Notes: generated by a model not told the origin, from the letters alone. DNA of 64,000 bases from Roseisolibacter agri (GCF_030159095.1 NZ_BRXS01000002.1:434001-498000), one strand, 5' to 3'; shown: positions 35,951 to 46,671, counted from the first letter of the stretch. Program-made: numbers and translations.

Positions 35951-36877
35951 TCATCGACACGCCACCGCCAGCGACGCCAGCACCGGCAGGTGGTCCGACG
36001 GGAAGCGGCCGTCCCAGCTGTCGGGCAGGATGCCGTGCGTGCGCACCGTGATCGGCCCCGAGACCAGCACGTAGTCGATGCGCTTCTCCGGCTCGATCGC
36101 CTTGAACGCGTTCCACGTCGCGGTCGGTCCGTAGTGCCCGATGCGGCTCGTGAGGAACGCGTCCGTCAGCGGCGGCAGCGCGTCCGCGATCGTGTCGCGC
36201 GTGAGGATGCGGTACGGTGCGCTCCGCGGATCGGCGTTCAGGTCGCCCGTCATCACCACCGGCAGCCCCTGCGCGAGCGTCGCGAGGCGGCGGCGGATCA
36301 GCCGCGCGCTCTCCTGGCGCGCCTGCTCGCCCACGTGGTCGAAGTGCGTGTTAAGGTGCACGTGCCGGCAGCCCGTGCGCCGGTCGCGGAAGCGCGCCCA
36401 CGTCGCCACGCGCTCGATCGCCGTGTCCCACCCCTTGCTGCCCGGGACCTCGGGCGTCGTCGACAGCCAGAACGTCCCGCTGTCCAGCACCTCCAGCCGG
36501 TCGGCGCGGTAGAGGATCGCGCTGAACTCGCCGCGCGTGCGTCCGTCCGTGCGCCCGACGCCGACGCGCGCGAAGCCCGGCAGCCGCGCGTCGAGGTCCG
36601 TGAGCTGCCGCTGCAGCGCCTCCTGCACGCCCACCACGTCCGCCTCGTGGAAGCGGATCAGCCCCGCCACCCAGTCGCGCCGGTGCGGCCAGGCGTTGCC
36701 GCTGTCGCCGGCGTTGTCGTAGCGGAGGTTGAACGTCATGACGCGCAGCGGTGCGGCGTCCGCCGCCGCGGTGGTCGCGGTGGCTGCGCGCGCGCCGCCG
36801 CTCGCACAGCCGGCGACGGTGACGCTGGCGGTGACGACGAGGAGTGCGGCCAGCGCCGCGTGTCGTGCGTGGATCAT
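35951..36877 (-). CDS. Exported endonuclease/exonuclease/phosphatase-family lipoprotein
   Basis: This encodes 308 residues. Lipobox V21-A-G-C24 indicates a lipoprotein. The EEP fold is complete: [12 protein letters not shown] about 45, [10 protein letters not shown] about 82, [16 protein letters not shown] about 173, [12 protein letters not shown] about 207, [19 protein letters not shown] about 263, [12 protein letters not shown] near the end (catalytic D-H). This is the family of Mg-dependent nucleases and phosphatases, close to the YafD/sphingomyelinase-like branch. The ATGA overlap with the upstream TPR gene indicates one transcript. Confidence 0.88.
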   Translation of the reverse strand: MIHARHAALAALLVVTASVTVAGCASGGARAATATTAAADAAPLRVMTFNLRYDNAGDSGNAWPHRRDWVAGLIRFHEADVVGVQEALQRQLTDLDARLPGFARVGVGRTDGRTRGEFSAILYRADRLEVLDSGTFWLSTTPEVPGSKGWDTAIERVATWARFRDRRTGCRHVHLNTHFDHVGEQARQESARLIRRRLATLAQGLPVVMTGDLNADPRSAPYRILTRDTIADALPPLTDAFLTSRIGHYGPTATWNAFKAIEPEKRIDYVLVSGPITVRTHGILPDSWDGRFPSDHLPVLASLAVACR

Positions 36878-37662
36878 CGGATCTGGCGGGCGAGGTGGCG
36901 TGCGATGAGGTGTGGCCATCCGAACGGATCCGGTGGCGCCATCGTCAGCACCGCGGTGCGCGCGGCCGACGCCTCCGCGGCCTGTCCGCTGGCCGCGGCG
37001 CAGCGCGCGCGCGCCGCGAGGACGATCGCGCCCTGCTGGTCGGCGGCGAGCGCGGTGGCGCGCAGCGCGTCGGCGCAGCGCCCCGCCATCGCCAGCGACA
37101 GGCCGCGGAACGCCGGCACGAACTGCGCGGCGCGCGGCGTCGACGCGAGCGCGCGCAGCGCCGTGTCGGTCGCCTCGACGCGGCCGAGGAGCGCCGAGAG
37201 CATCGCGCGATCGCGCGCCCGGACCAGCGCCGGGTCGTTCCCGGGCCAGTCGCCCGCGCGCTCCGCGGCCGCGAGGTGCGCGTCGGCCTCGCGCGCGCGG
37301 CCGCTCATCGCCTCCACCAGCGCCATGCCGTAGTGCGCCGCGCCCGCCATCGAGTCCACCTTCGCGCGCGTCGCCGCCGCGGCGGCCGCGCCGTACACGC
37401 GCAGCGCGGCCTTCAGGTCGCCCTCGTACAGGTGCGTGTCGCCGAGGATTCCCTGGTAGAGCAGGCGCGCGTCGGCGCGCGTGGCGCCGCGGATGCCGCG
37501 GGCGAGGATCGCGCGCGCCTCGTCGCCACGGCCGGCGAGCTGGGCGCGCGTGGCCGCCGCCACGATGCTGTCCGTCGCGGGCGCGGCCGCGGGCTGCGCA
37601 CCGAGCGGCGCGTGCGGGAGGAGCGCGAGCGCGAGCGGTGCGAGCAGGCGAGCGGTTCGCAT
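36874..37662 (-). CDS. Exported TPR-like helical repeat protein
   Basis: This encodes 262 residues with signal peptide [20 protein letters not shown] ending LGA-Q. The mature protein is a run of helical pairs ([80 protein letters not shown]) with the 34-residue A-x-x-x-x-G spacing of tetratricopeptide repeats. No catalytic motif. It probably scaffolds or regulates the EEP lipoprotein made from the same transcript, whose start overlaps its stop (ATGA). Confidence 0.7.
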   Translation of the reverse strand: MRTARLLAPLALALLPHAPLGAQPAAAPATDSIVAAATRAQLAGRGDEARAILARGIRGATRADARLLYQGILGDTHLYEGDLKAALRVYGAAAAAATRAKVDSMAGAAHYGMALVEAMSGRAREADAHLAAAERAGDWPGNDPALVRARDRAMLSALLGRVEATDTALRALASTPRAAQFVPAFRGLSLAMAGRCADALRATALAADQQGAIVLAARARCAAASGQAAEASAARTAVLTMAPPDPFGWPHLIARHLARQIR

Positions 37663-37846
37663 CGGTGGCTCCGGCAAGGGGCGGTGGCCGTGGCGCACGG
37701 ACGGGCCGGTGCGCGCTGCACCTTCGGCCGTGGCGGACGCGGCGTCAAGAGCGGCGGCAGGAGCGCCGGCAGGAGCGGGCGGTCGCCTGGCGGGTGGCGC
37801 GCGGCGCGCCGGCATGTGATCCTCCCCGCATCACCGTCCCTCTCAC

Positions 37847-39070
37847 ATGCCGCCGTCCATGAGCGCACCGACGCCCGATCCGATGATGACCCGCAGGTTG
37901 CGCTACGGCATGGTGGGCGGCGGCCCCGGCGCGTTCATCGGCGCCGTGCACCGCCGCGCCGCGTCGCTCGACGGGCTGGCCGAGCTGGTGGCGGGCGCGT
38001 TCTCGTCGGACGCGGCGCGGTCGCGCGCGCAGGGTGCGGAGCTGGGGCTCGACCCGCGGCGCGTGTACGCGAGCTTCGAGGAGATGGCCGCGCGCGAGGC
38101 CGAGCTGCCCGAGGGCGAGCGGATCGACTTCGTGGCGATCGTCACGCCGAACCACATGCACTACGCCAACGCGCGCGCGTTCGTGGAGCGCGGCATCCAC
38201 GTGGTGTGCGACAAGCCGCTGACGACGACGCTCGAGGACGCGGAGGCGCTCTGCCGCCTGGTGGCGGAGCGCGACGTGGTGTTCGCGCTCACGCATCCGT
38301 ACGCGGCGTACCCGCTCGTGAAGCAGGCGCGCGCCCTGGTCGCTTCGGGCGCACTCGGCGTCGTCCGCAAGGTGATCGTCGAGTACTCGCAGGGGTGGCT
38401 CGCGACCGCGATCGAGGAGACGGGCAACCGCCAGGCGGACTGGCGCACCGATCCGGCGCGGGCGGGCGCGGGCGCGATCGGCGACATCGGCACGCACGCC
38501 GAGCATCTCGCGCGCTACGTGACGGGGCTCGAGATCGAGCGGCTGTACGCGGACGTCAGCACCTTCGTGCCCGGCCGGCGCATCGACGACGACGCGAACA
38601 TGCTCGTGCACTACCGCGGCGGCGCGAAGGGGATCCTCGTCTGCTCGCAGATCTCGGTGGGCGAGGAGAACCGGCTCGCGCTGCGCGTCTACGGCACCGA
38701 CGCGTCGCTGGAGTGGCACCAGCAGACGCCGAACGAGCTGCTCGTGCGCCGCGCCGACGGTCCGACGGAGCGCTTCACGCCGGGGCACGCGTTCCTGGTG
38801 CCCGAGGCGCGGCGCGGCACGCGCATGCCGCCGGGGCATCCGGAGGGATTGCTGGAGGCGTTCGCCAACATCTACGCGAACGTCGCGCGGGTGATCATGG
38901 CGCGCCGCGCGGGCGTCGCGCCCGACCCGCTGGACCTCGACTTCCCCACCGTGCAGGACGGCGCCGCGGGCGTGCACTTCGTCCACGCCGCGCTGGCGAG
39001 CGGCCGCACGCACGCCTGGGTGGACGCCGCCTACACGCCGCCGACCGCAGGAACGGGAGCCACTCGATGA
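37847..39070 (+). CDS. Gfo/Idh/MocA-family sugar dehydrogenase
   Basis: This encodes 407 residues if the first ATG is used; in-frame ATGs at 37859 and 37883 would remove 4-12 residues, and no ribosome-binding site decides. The Rossmann N-terminus is [20 protein letters not shown] (G-x-G-x-x-G), then [16 protein letters not shown] and [18 protein letters not shown] with the catalytic Lys of the conserved D-K-P motif. The C-terminal substrate domain has [16 protein letters not shown] (catalytic His region). These enzymes oxidise sugars or inositols with NAD(P). Coupled to the isomerase that follows by an ATGA overlap. Confidence 0.9.
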   Translation: MPPSMSAPTPDPMMTRRLRYGMVGGGPGAFIGAVHRRAASLDGLAELVAGAFSSDAARSRAQGAELGLDPRRVYASFEEMAAREAELPEGERIDFVAIVTPNHMHYANARAFVERGIHVVCDKPLTTTLEDAEALCRLVAERDVVFALTHPYAAYPLVKQARALVASGALGVVRKVIVEYSQGWLATAIEETGNRQADWRTDPARAGAGAIGDIGTHAEHLARYVTGLEIERLYADVSTFVPGRRIDDDANMLVHYRGGAKGILVCSQISVGEENRLALRVYGTDASLEWHQQTPNELLVRRADGPTERFTPGHAFLVPEARRGTRMPPGHPEGLLEAFANIYANVARVIMARRAGVAPDPLDLDFPTVQDGAAGVHFVHAALASGRTHAWVDAAYTPPTAGTGATR

Positions 39071-40092
39071 CCGCGAGCACGCACACGAACGCCACGCGCC
39101 CCGTCACGCTGTTCACCGGCCAGTGGGCCGACCTGCCGCTGGAGACGCTGGCCGCGAAGGCGCGCGACTGGGGCTACGACGGGCTGGAGCTCGCGAGCTG
39201 GGGCGACCACTTCGACGTCGAGCGCGCGCTCACCGAGGACGGCTACTGTGAGGAGCGGCGCGCGCTGCTGGCGCGCCACGGGCTGCAGGTGTGGGCGATC
39301 AGCAACCACCTCGTCGGCCAGGCGGTGTGCGACCGCGTGGACGAGCGGCACCGCGGCATCCTCCCGCCGCGCGTGTGGGGCGACGGCGATCCGGCGGGCG
39401 TGCAGGCGCGCGCGGCCGAGGAGATGATGCGCACCGCGCAGGCGGCGGCGCGGCTGGGCGTGCAGGTGGTGACGGGCTTCACCGGCTCGTCGATCTGGCC
39501 GCTGCTCTACAGCTTCCCGCCGGTGCCCGACGCGATGCTCGACGCGGGCTTCCGCGACTTCGCGGACCGCTGGCACCCGATCCTCGACGCGTTCGACGCG
39601 GCGGGCGTGCGCTTCGCGCTCGAGGTGCACCCGACGGAGATCGCGTTCGACATCGCGACGGCGGAGCGCGCGCTGCAGGCGCTCGGGCGGCGCGAGGCGT
39701 TCGGCTTCAACTACGACCCGAGCCACCTCGGCTACCAGGGCGTGGACTACGTGGGCTTCATCGACGCGTTCGGCGACCGGATCTACCATGCGCACATGAA
39801 GGACGTGTGGTGGTCGGACGTGCCGAAGCGCTCGGGCACCTTCGGCGGGCACCTACCGTTCGGGCATCCGGACCGCGCGTGGGACTTCCGCTCGATCGGG
39901 CGCGGGCGGATCGACTTCGAGGCGGTGGTGCGGGCGCTCAACCGCGCCGGCTACGCGGGCCCGCTGTCGGTGGAGTGGGAGGACCCGGGGATGGAGCGGG
40001 AGTTCGGCGCGCGCGAGGCGTGCGCGCACATCCGACGGGTCAACTTCGCGCCGTCGCGGATGGCGTTCGACGCGGCGTTCGCGCGGGAGTGA
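39067..40092 (+). CDS. Sugar phosphate isomerase/epimerase (xylose-isomerase-like TIM barrel)
   Basis: This encodes 341 residues; the ATG overlaps the upstream stop (ATGA). AP-endonuclease-2-type TIM barrel: [36 protein letters not shown] (metal-binding Glu/His), [19 protein letters not shown] (D-P-S-H-L), [10 protein letters not shown] (H-x-K-D), [11 protein letters not shown] (last Glu). These residues coordinate a divalent metal for aldose-ketose isomerisation or epimerisation. With the dehydrogenase it forms a typical two-gene sugar or inositol catabolic module; the exact sugar is unknown and there is no adjacent transporter. Confidence 0.9.
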   Translation: MTASTHTNATRPVTLFTGQWADLPLETLAAKARDWGYDGLELASWGDHFDVERALTEDGYCEERRALLARHGLQVWAISNHLVGQAVCDRVDERHRGILPPRVWGDGDPAGVQARAAEEMMRTAQAAARLGVQVVTGFTGSSIWPLLYSFPPVPDAMLDAGFRDFADRWHPILDAFDAAGVRFALEVHPTEIAFDIATAERALQALGRREAFGFNYDPSHLGYQGVDYVGFIDAFGDRIYHAHMKDVWWSDVPKRSGTFGGHLPFGHPDRAWDFRSIGRGRIDFEAVVRALNRAGYAGPLSVEWEDPGMEREFGAREACAHIRRVNFAPSRMAFDAAFARE

Positions 40093-40110
40093 GGAGCGAT
40101 CAGGGCTCCT

Positions 40111-40284
40111 CGGCGCGGACCCGAACGGCGAACGGCATTGCACGGATGAAGATCGGATAAGGTCCGATAACGACGGATGCTCCGCGTTGGACGACGTTCG
40201 TCGCCGCCACGCGGAGCATCCGTCGTTATCGGACCTTATCCGATCTTCATCCTTGCTGCCGTTGTGGTTCGGGGCCGGCGCGCC
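40111..40284. repeat. Family A palindromic module, copy A6, perfect 42-bp stem
   Basis: Arms 40145-40186 and 40210-40251 are perfectly complementary over 42 bp, with a 23-nt apex; clamps GCGCGGACCCGAACGG and GGGGCCGGCGCG extend the pairing. Reverse orientation. Begins 19 nt after the isomerase stop. The perfect stem suggests a recent copy or gene conversion between arms. Confidence 0.95.
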
Positions 40285-40452
40285 GGATCTGTTCGCCCTT
40301 TGGGGAGGATACGGATCGTCCGGATGCGCCGGATGCGCCGGATCGTCCCACATGGTGGCGACGCTCCATGCACCCGTGAGGAGCGATCCGAATGATCCGC
40401 TCCGATCCGAGGCATCCGCGTCCTCCCCATAGGTACAGACGTCCGGCGCGCC
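40280..40452. repeat. Family B palindromic module, copy B5
   Basis: Full clamp (GCGCCGGATCTGTTCG and GTCCGGCGCGCC) shared with A6 at GCGCC; GGAT ladder with spacers cgtcc, gcgcc, gcgcc; reverse-oriented apex (GTGGCGACGCTCCATGC). With A6 it fills the 433-bp gap upstream of the S9 gene. TTGACT (40459-40464) just after it could be a -35, without a clear -10. Confidence 0.9.
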
Positions 40453-40525
40453 GAACGCTTGACTTGGCGCGTGCACGCCCGGTCATTCCGGGGATCGTTC
40501 CCGCCACACCCCCTGGAGGATCGTG

Positions 40526-43132
40526 ATGCCCTCGTCCGTCCGCCCGCGGCGCGCCGCCGCCGGCGCCCTGTCGCTCGCGCTGCTCGCCGCGTCCGCCCTC
40601 GGCGCGCAGACGCCCGCGCCTCCCCCGGCGGCCACTCCCGCGGCCCCCTCCGCGCCGCGCCCCGCGCGCGTCTCCGCCGAGCAGGTCGCGCAGGCCGAGG
40701 CGGACGCGCGCTACGTGCGCCCGCCGGCGCCCATCGCCGAGTGGTTCGGGCGCGACGCGAGCTTCGCCGTGCTCGACGCGCCGGCGCCGGGCGGGCGCTG
40801 GTTCCTGGTTCCGCGCGCGACGCAGCTCTCGACGCTCGCGCTCATGTCGCGCCCGACGCTGCGCCTCGCGGAGCTGGAGATCCGCCCCGCGACCGACCGG
40901 CTCTGGCACCTCGACACGTTCGGGGTGCGCGCGCTGCAGATCTACGACCTGCAGGCGCGCCGCTTCCACGACGTCGCGCTCCCCGCGGGGACGTTCGTCA
41001 GCGACTGGACCTGGTCGCCGGACGGCGCGCGCGTGGCGTTCCTCGCGCACCGCCCCACCGGCACCGAGGTGTGGACCGCCGACGCGGCGACCGGCCGCGC
41101 GCAGCGCGTCAGCGACGCGCGCGTCCTCGCCACGCTCGGCACCTCGTCGCACGTCGACATCTCGCCCGAGGTCGAGCAGCGCCCGTCGCGCATGCTGCAG
41201 TGGACGCCCGAGGGGACGCTGCTGACGCTCGTCGTCCCCGCCGACCGCGGCGCGGAGCCGACGCAGGGGCGCGTGCCCGAGGGGCCGCGCGTGCGCCTGT
41301 CGCGTCCGACCGCCACGCCGACGCGCACCTTCTCAAACCTGCTCGGCGACACGCACGACGCGGCGCTGTTCGAGCGCTACACGCGCGCGCAGCTCGTGGA
41401 GCTGGCGCCGGGCCGCGCGCCGCGCCGGCTGGGCGAGCCGCGCATGTACGAGTCGATCGCGCTCAGCGCGGATGGGAAGCACGTGCTCGCGCGCTGGGTC
41501 GAGCGGCCGTTCTCCTTCCTCACGAGCTGGCGCGGCTTCCCCGGGAAGACGGCGGTGCTCGACCGCGCGGGCGCGGTGGTGGCGACGCTGGAGAAGCGTG
41601 CGCTGCGCGAGGGGAGCAGCGACGGGCCGGGCGGCGGTGGACAGGGCGGCGGTGGGCTGCGCGGGCTCGCGTGGCATCCGGCGGGCGCGGGGCTCGTGTA
41701 CCTCAAGCGCGTGACGGGCGGCGGCGACCAGGTCGTGCTGCTGCGCGCGCCGTTCGACACCGCGAAGGGCACCGTGCTCGCCGCGAGCGAGGACCCGATC
41801 GCCGAGGTGCGCCTGGACAGCGCGGGGCGCCGCGTGTTCGGGACCGTGACGCGCACCGGGCGCCGCGCGCTCGCGTACTGGGATCGCACGCGCGGGGACT
41901 CGGGCGCGGCGCCGGCGCGCCGCATCATCGTCGGCTTCGCGCATCCGGACAGCATCCTCACCGCGCCGGGCGACCTGTGGACCGAGCGCACGCCGAACGG
42001 CATCGCGTACGCGCTCGTGTCGGCGGCGGGCGAGCCGTACCTGCAGGGCGACGGGCTGACGCGCGACTTCCGCCCGCGCCCGTTCGTGGACCGCGTGTCG
42101 CTCGCCGACACGACGCGCGCGCGCGTGTTCCAGGGAGCGGCGGACACGTGGGATCGGCCGCTCGTCGCGCTCGACGCGGACCTGAAGCGGATGATCGTCG
42201 CCCGCGAGGGGCGCGCGCTCTTCCCCGATTCGTATCTCTGGACGCCGGGCGGCGCGCTCGAGAACCTGACGCGCAACGCGAACCCGTTCCCCGAGCTGGC
42301 GAACGTGCGGCGCACGGACTTCACGTTCACGCGCCAGGACGGGCTGGAGATCCAGGGGAACATCGCGCTGCCGGTGGGCTACCGCGACGGGCAGAAGGTG
42401 CCGGCGATCTTCTGGACGTATCCACGCGAGTTCACGACGCCCGACGGCTACCGGCGCGCCGCGCTGCGCGCGCGCAACCGCAACGCCTTCCCGCACCTGA
42501 CGTGGCTGCGCTGGTCGGAGCTCTGGCTGACGCAGGGCTACGCGCTGGTGTATCCCGACATCCCGATCGTCGGCGAGAACTACAACGACACCTACGTGTC
42601 GAGCATGGTGGACGCGATGTACGGCGCGATGCGCGCGGTGGAGCGCATGGGCACCGTCGACATGGACCGCGTCGGGCACGGGGGCCACAGCTACGGCGCG
42701 TTCGCGACCGCGAACCTGCTGGCGCACACGCCCTTCTTCAAGGCGGGCATCGCCGGTGACGGCGCGTACAACCGCTCGCTCACGCCGACGGGCTTCCAGG
42801 CGGAGCCGCGCAGCATCTGGGCGGCGTCGGAGACGTACCTGGAGATGTCGCCGTACTTCAAGGCCGACCAGATCCGCGCGCCGATCCTGCTGTATCACGG
42901 CGGCGACGACAACAACACGGGCACCTGGCCGCTGCAGTCCGAGCGCTTCATGCACGCGCTGACGAGCCTCGGCAAGACGGCGGCGCTGTACGTGTATCCG
43001 TACGAGTCGCACACGCCGCGGTCGATGGAGAACACGCTCGACCTGTGGGCGCGGTGGATCGACTGGTTCGACCGCTACGTGAAGAAGTCCGGCGGGCCGG
43101 CGACGACGGCGACGGCGGGCGGAGGAGACTGA
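40526..43132 (+). CDS. Exported S9-family (prolyl oligopeptidase-like) serine peptidase
   Basis: This encodes 868 residues; ATG at 40526 preferred over GTG 40523 because GGAGG is then 6 nt away. Signal peptide ends SALGA-Q. A long N-terminal beta-propeller (about 60-600; DWTWSPDGARVAFLAHRPTG, TNLNRNANPFPELANVR-like blades) precedes the alpha/beta hydrolase: GHGGHSYGAFAT with Ser722, YHGGDDNNTG with Asp794, YESHTPRS with His829. A Gly-rich insert (GGGGQGGGG near 375) is odd but in frame. Acts on peptides in the periplasm or outside. Flanked by repeats on both sides (A6/B5 and A7). Confidence 0.92.
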   Translation: MPSSVRPRRAAAGALSLALLAASALGAQTPAPPPAATPAAPSAPRPARVSAEQVAQAEADARYVRPPAPIAEWFGRDASFAVLDAPAPGGRWFLVPRATQLSTLALMSRPTLRLAELEIRPATDRLWHLDTFGVRALQIYDLQARRFHDVALPAGTFVSDWTWSPDGARVAFLAHRPTGTEVWTADAATGRAQRVSDARVLATLGTSSHVDISPEVEQRPSRMLQWTPEGTLLTLVVPADRGAEPTQGRVPEGPRVRLSRPTATPTRTFSNLLGDTHDAALFERYTRAQLVELAPGRAPRRLGEPRMYESIALSADGKHVLARWVERPFSFLTSWRGFPGKTAVLDRAGAVVATLEKRALREGSSDGPGGGGQGGGGLRGLAWHPAGAGLVYLKRVTGGGDQVVLLRAPFDTAKGTVLAASEDPIAEVRLDSAGRRVFGTVTRTGRRALAYWDRTRGDSGAAPARRIIVGFAHPDSILTAPGDLWTERTPNGIAYALVSAAGEPYLQGDGLTRDFRPRPFVDRVSLADTTRARVFQGAADTWDRPLVALDADLKRMIVAREGRALFPDSYLWTPGGALENLTRNANPFPELANVRRTDFTFTRQDGLEIQGNIALPVGYRDGQKVPAIFWTYPREFTTPDGYRRAALRARNRNAFPHLTWLRWSELWLTQGYALVYPDIPIVGENYNDTYVSSMVDAMYGAMRAVERMGTVDMDRVGHGGHSYGAFATANLLAHTPFFKAGIAGDGAYNRSLTPTGFQAEPRSIWAASETYLEMSPYFKADQIRAPILLYHGGDDNNTGTWPLQSERFMHALTSLGKTAALYVYPYESHTPRSMENTLDLWARWIDWFDRYVKKSGGPATTATAGGGD

Positions 43133-43143
43133 CGGGCGTCGGT

Positions 43144-43312
43144 CGCGCCGGACCCGAACGAGAACTGCAGCAAGGATTGAAATCTGAGAAGATCTGATAA
43201 CGACGGATGGCTCCGGTGGCGTGCGACCGACCTCGCACCCACGCGGAGCCATCCGTCGTTATCAGACCTTATCCGATCTTCATCCTTGCAAATGCCGTTC
43301 GGGTCCGGCGCG
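43144..43312. repeat. Family A palindromic module, copy A7
   Basis: Full clamp (CGCGCCGGACCCGAACG and GGGTCCGGCGCG); apical stem GTGCGA (43221-43226) with TCGCAC (43233-43238), 6 bp perfect; reverse orientation. Starts 12 nt after the S9 stop and fills most of the gap before the histidine kinase. Confidence 0.9.
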
Positions 43313-43418
43313 CCGGCGCAGGACGGACGCGACTCTGGCCCCGCGCCCCGAAAAGTCGTACCGTCGCGGAGCGTGCGCGCGGGCACCAGTCGCGTGCTCC
43401 CCATCGCCCCGGCGACCC

Positions 43419-44840
43419 ATGCCCGACGATTCGCTCCTCGAGCGCCTCGCGGCGCACCGCACCCTCGCGGCCGTGCCCCGCGAGCAGCTGGAGTGGCTGG
43501 CGCGCACCGGGCACCTGCGCGTCCTCGAGCCCGGCGACATCCTCACCGCCAGCGGGCCGCCGGTCGCCGGGCTCTACGTCGTCCTCGACGGCCACCTCTC
43601 CATCCGCGTCGACCGCGGCGCCGGCCCGCGCATCGTCATGGAGTGGCACGGCGGCGACGTCACCGGACTGCTGCCCTACTCGCGCATCAAGACGCCGCCC
43701 GGGAACGTCGTGGCCGAGCGGCGCACCGAGGTGTTCATGGTCGAGCCGCCGGACATCGCGCGCATGATCCGCGAGTGCCACGAGCTCACGGCCGTGATGG
43801 TCCACGTGATGATCGACCGCGCGCGCGTCTTCAAGTCGAGCGAGCTGCTCGACGAGAAGATGGCCTCGCTCGGCCGGCTCGCGGCGGGGCTCGCGCACGA
43901 GCTGAACAACCCCGCCTCCGCCGTCGCGCGCAGCGCCAAGACGCTGGTGGCCGAGCTGAAGCGACTCGAGGATGCGACCAAGGCCGTGTGCGAGCTCGAC
44001 GTCTCGGACACGCAGTACTTCTCGATCGCCGCGCTGCGCGACGACCCTGCCACCGCGCGACGCAGCCGCTCGCCGCTGGAAGCCGCCGACCGCGAGGATG
44101 CCCTCGCCGACTGGCTCGACGACCGCGGCGTCGCCGGCGTCTCCGACGACACGCTCGCGGAGCTCGCCAGGTCGGGGTTCGGCGTCGCGGACGTGCAGGC
44201 CGTGGAGGCCAGCGTCGGCACCGGCAACGTCGGCACCGTGCTCGAGCACGTCGCGGTCGGCCACACGGTGCGCCGCCTCGCGGACGAGATCTGCAGCGCC
44301 GCGTCGCGCATCCATGCGCTCGTCGACGCGGTGAAGGGCTTCACGCACATGGACCAGCAGGCGACGCTGAAGCCGGTCGCCATCGGCCGCGGCCTCTCGG
44401 ACACGATCACGATGCTCGGCGCCAAGGCGCGCGACCGGTCGGTGGCCGTGGACCTGACGATCGCGCCCGACCTGCCGCCGGTGGACGGCTACGGCGGCGA
44501 GCTCAATCAGGTGTGGGTCAACCTGCTCGACAACGCGATCGACGCCGCGCCGGGCGGCCACGTGCACGTCACCGCGGACGTGGAGCTGGGCAAGGTCGTC
44601 GTGCGCGTCGCCGACGACGGCCACGGCATCCCGGCCGAGGTGCTCGCGCGCGTCTTCGATCCGTTCTTCACCACCAAGGAGGTGGGCGCGGGCACGGGGC
44701 TCGGCCTCGACATCGCGCGCCGCATCGCGCACCGGCACCACGGCGTGATCGACGTCGCGTCGGGCGCGCAGGGCACGACGTTCAGCGTCACGCTGCCCAC
44801 GTCGACGGAGCAGGAGCCGGCGCAGGAGCAGGCCTCGTGA
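43419..44840 (+). CDS. Histidine kinase with N-terminal cyclic-nucleotide-binding domain
   Basis: This encodes 473 residues. Residues about 10-130 form a cNMP-binding (CRP/cap-like) domain: LEWLARTGHLRVLEPGDILT, GLYVVLDGHLSIRVDRG, with the R-A-like arginine position degenerate. Then the DHp H-box LAAGLAHELNNPASAVARS with phospho-acceptor His160, a long intervening region about 190-320, and the HATPase: NQVWVNLLDNAIDAAP (N), ADDGHGIPAEV (G1), FDPFFTTKEVGAGTGLGL (F and G2). No transmembrane segment, so a soluble kinase. GTGA overlap with the response regulator fusion makes a single two-component unit. Confidence 0.9.
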   Translation: MPDDSLLERLAAHRTLAAVPREQLEWLARTGHLRVLEPGDILTASGPPVAGLYVVLDGHLSIRVDRGAGPRIVMEWHGGDVTGLLPYSRIKTPPGNVVAERRTEVFMVEPPDIARMIRECHELTAVMVHVMIDRARVFKSSELLDEKMASLGRLAAGLAHELNNPASAVARSAKTLVAELKRLEDATKAVCELDVSDTQYFSIAALRDDPATARRSRSPLEAADREDALADWLDDRGVAGVSDDTLAELARSGFGVADVQAVEASVGTGNVGTVLEHVAVGHTVRRLADEICSAASRIHALVDAVKGFTHMDQQATLKPVAIGRGLSDTITMLGAKARDRSVAVDLTIAPDLPPVDGYGGELNQVWVNLLDNAIDAAPGGHVHVTADVELGKVVVRVADDGHGIPAEVLARVFDPFFTTKEVGAGTGLGLDIARRIAHRHHGVIDVASGAQGTTFSVTLPTSTEQEPAQEQAS

Positions 44841-46492
44841 CGACCAAGCCCGTCATCCTCGCCGTCGACGACGACCGCGAGGTCCTCGGCGCCGTCGAGC
44901 GCGACCTGCGCCGGCAGTACCGCCAGCGCCACCGCATCGTCGCGGCCGCGTCGGGCGCGCAGGCGCTGGAGACCGCGCGCGAGCTGAAGCGCCGCGGCGC
45001 GCCGGTCGCGCTCTTCCTCGTCGACCAGCGCATGCCCGACATGACCGGCACGCAGCTGCTCGGCCAGCTGCGCGCGCTGTTTCCCGACACGAAGCGCGCG
45101 CTGCTGACGGCGTACGCGGACACGTCGGCCGCGATCGCGGCGATCAACGAGGTCGGCGTCGACCACTACCTGCTGAAGCCGTGGGACCCGCCGGAGCAGT
45201 GCCTGTATCCGGTGCTCGACGACCTGCTGGCCGACTGGACGGCGCACGCGGTGCTCCCGTTCGACGGGCTGCGCGTCGTCGGCTCGCGCTGGTCGCCGCA
45301 GAGCTTCGCCACGCGCGACTTCCTCTCGCGCAACCAGGTGCCGTACCAGTGGGTGGACCTGGACGAGGACGCGCAGATGCGCGCGCTCGTGCTGGAAGGG
45401 CGCGACGCGACGCCGCCGCTGCCGGTGGTGCTGCTCCAGGACGGCCGCATGCTCGTCGCGCCGAGCAACGCCGAGCTGGCGGCGACGGTCGGGCTGCAGA
45501 CGGTGGCGCGTCCGTTCTACGACCTGGTGGTCGTCGGCGGCGGGCCGGCGGGGCTGGCGTGCGCGGTGTACGGCGCGTCGGAGGGGCTGAAGGTGCTGCT
45601 CGTGGAGCAGAACGCGCCCGGCGGCCAGGCCGGCACGAGCTCGATGATCGAGAACTACCTCGGCTTCCCGAACGGCGTGACGGGCGCCGACCTGGCGCGG
45701 CGCGCGGCGACGCAGGCGCGCCGCTTCGGGACGGAGATCCTCGTCGGCCACGCGGTCGTGGGGCTGCGCCGCGAGGACCCGTACCGCATCGTCGAGCTGG
45801 CGAACGGCACCGAGGTGGCGTGCCACGCGCTGATGCTGGCGTCGGGGATGGCGGCGGTGAAGGAGCTGGCGGTGCCCGGCGCCGAGCGGCTGGTGGGCGC
45901 GGGCGTGTACTACGGCGCGGCGCTGTCGGAGGCCGCGATGTACCGCGGCCAGCACGTCCACGTGCTCGGCGGCGCGAACTCGGCGGGGCAGGGCGCGCTG
46001 TTCTTCTCGCGCTACGCCGAGCGGGTGACGATGATCGTGCGCAAGCCGACGCTGTCGCCGCAGATGTCGCAGTACCTCGTGGACCGCATCGCGTACACGG
46101 CGAACATCGAGGTCGTGGGCGACTCGGAGATCACCGCGGTGTACGGCACCGACCATCTGGAGTGCCTGGATCTGCACAACGCGGAGACGGGCGAGACGCG
46201 CACGGTGCCGGCGAGCGCGCTGTTCGTGTTCATCGGCGTGGCACCGCGCACGGAGGCGTTCCGGCCGCTGGTGGCGACGGACGACAAGGGCTTCATCCTC
46301 ACGGGCGCGGACGCACGCGAGGCGGCGCGCGGGTGGGGCCCGGCGCGCGAGCCGATGATGTTCGAGACGAGCGTGCCGGGCGTCTTCGCGGCGGGCGACA
46401 TCCGCGCCAACGCCAACCGCCGCATCGCGGCCGCGGTGGGCGAGGGCTCGGCGGCGATCTTCTCGGTGCACCAGTACCTGCGCGGCGTGTGA
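44837..46492 (+). CDS. Response regulator fused to thioredoxin-reductase-like flavoprotein
   Basis: This encodes 551 residues, GTG start in a GTGA overlap. Residues about 1-130 are a receiver domain (VILAVDDDREVLGAVERDL; LVDQRMPDMTG with acceptor Asp63; LKPWDPPEQ). About 135-220 is a linker with a thioredoxin-like fold. About 225-545 is an FAD-dependent pyridine nucleotide-disulfide oxidoreductase: VVVGGGPAGLACAVYGA, APGGQAGTSSMIENYLGFP, HVHVLGGANSAGQGALFF, GVFAAGDIRANANRRIAAA. The redox CxxC normally next to the NADPH site is absent (GAGVYYGAALSEAAM instead), so it cannot be a classical thioredoxin reductase; it may sense redox state or use another electron acceptor. Works with the upstream kinase. 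Confidence 0.88.
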   Translation: MTTKPVILAVDDDREVLGAVERDLRRQYRQRHRIVAAASGAQALETARELKRRGAPVALFLVDQRMPDMTGTQLLGQLRALFPDTKRALLTAYADTSAAIAAINEVGVDHYLLKPWDPPEQCLYPVLDDLLADWTAHAVLPFDGLRVVGSRWSPQSFATRDFLSRNQVPYQWVDLDEDAQMRALVLEGRDATPPLPVVLLQDGRMLVAPSNAELAATVGLQTVARPFYDLVVVGGGPAGLACAVYGASEGLKVLLVEQNAPGGQAGTSSMIENYLGFPNGVTGADLARRAATQARRFGTEILVGHAVVGLRREDPYRIVELANGTEVACHALMLASGMAAVKELAVPGAERLVGAGVYYGAALSEAAMYRGQHVHVLGGANSAGQGALFFSRYAERVTMIVRKPTLSPQMSQYLVDRIAYTANIEVVGDSEITAVYGTDHLECLDLHNAETGETRTVPASALFVFIGVAPRTEAFRPLVATDDKGFILTGADAREAARGWGPAREPMMFETSVPGVFAAGDIRANANRRIAAAVGEGSAAIFSVHQYLRGV

Positions 46493-46501
46493 CCGATCGT
46501 T

Positions 46502-46671
46502 GCGCCGGACCCCTGCAGCTGTTGGAGAGGATGCGGATGCTTCGGATGGAACGGATCGTACGGATCGCTCCTCGGAGCGCACGGAGCGTCGTCGCCACGC
46601 GGAACGATCCGCAGCATCCGTTCAGATCCGGAGCATCCGCATCCCCCAATAGGCATAGGAGCCCGGCGCGC
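46502..46671. repeat. Family B palindromic module, copy B6
   Basis: Outer clamp GCGCCGGACCCC and GCCCGGCGCG; GGAT ladder on both arms with 9-nt period; apex GCACGGAGCGTCGTCGCC. Begins 10 nt after the response regulator stop; upstream of the sugar ABC operon. Confidence 0.9.
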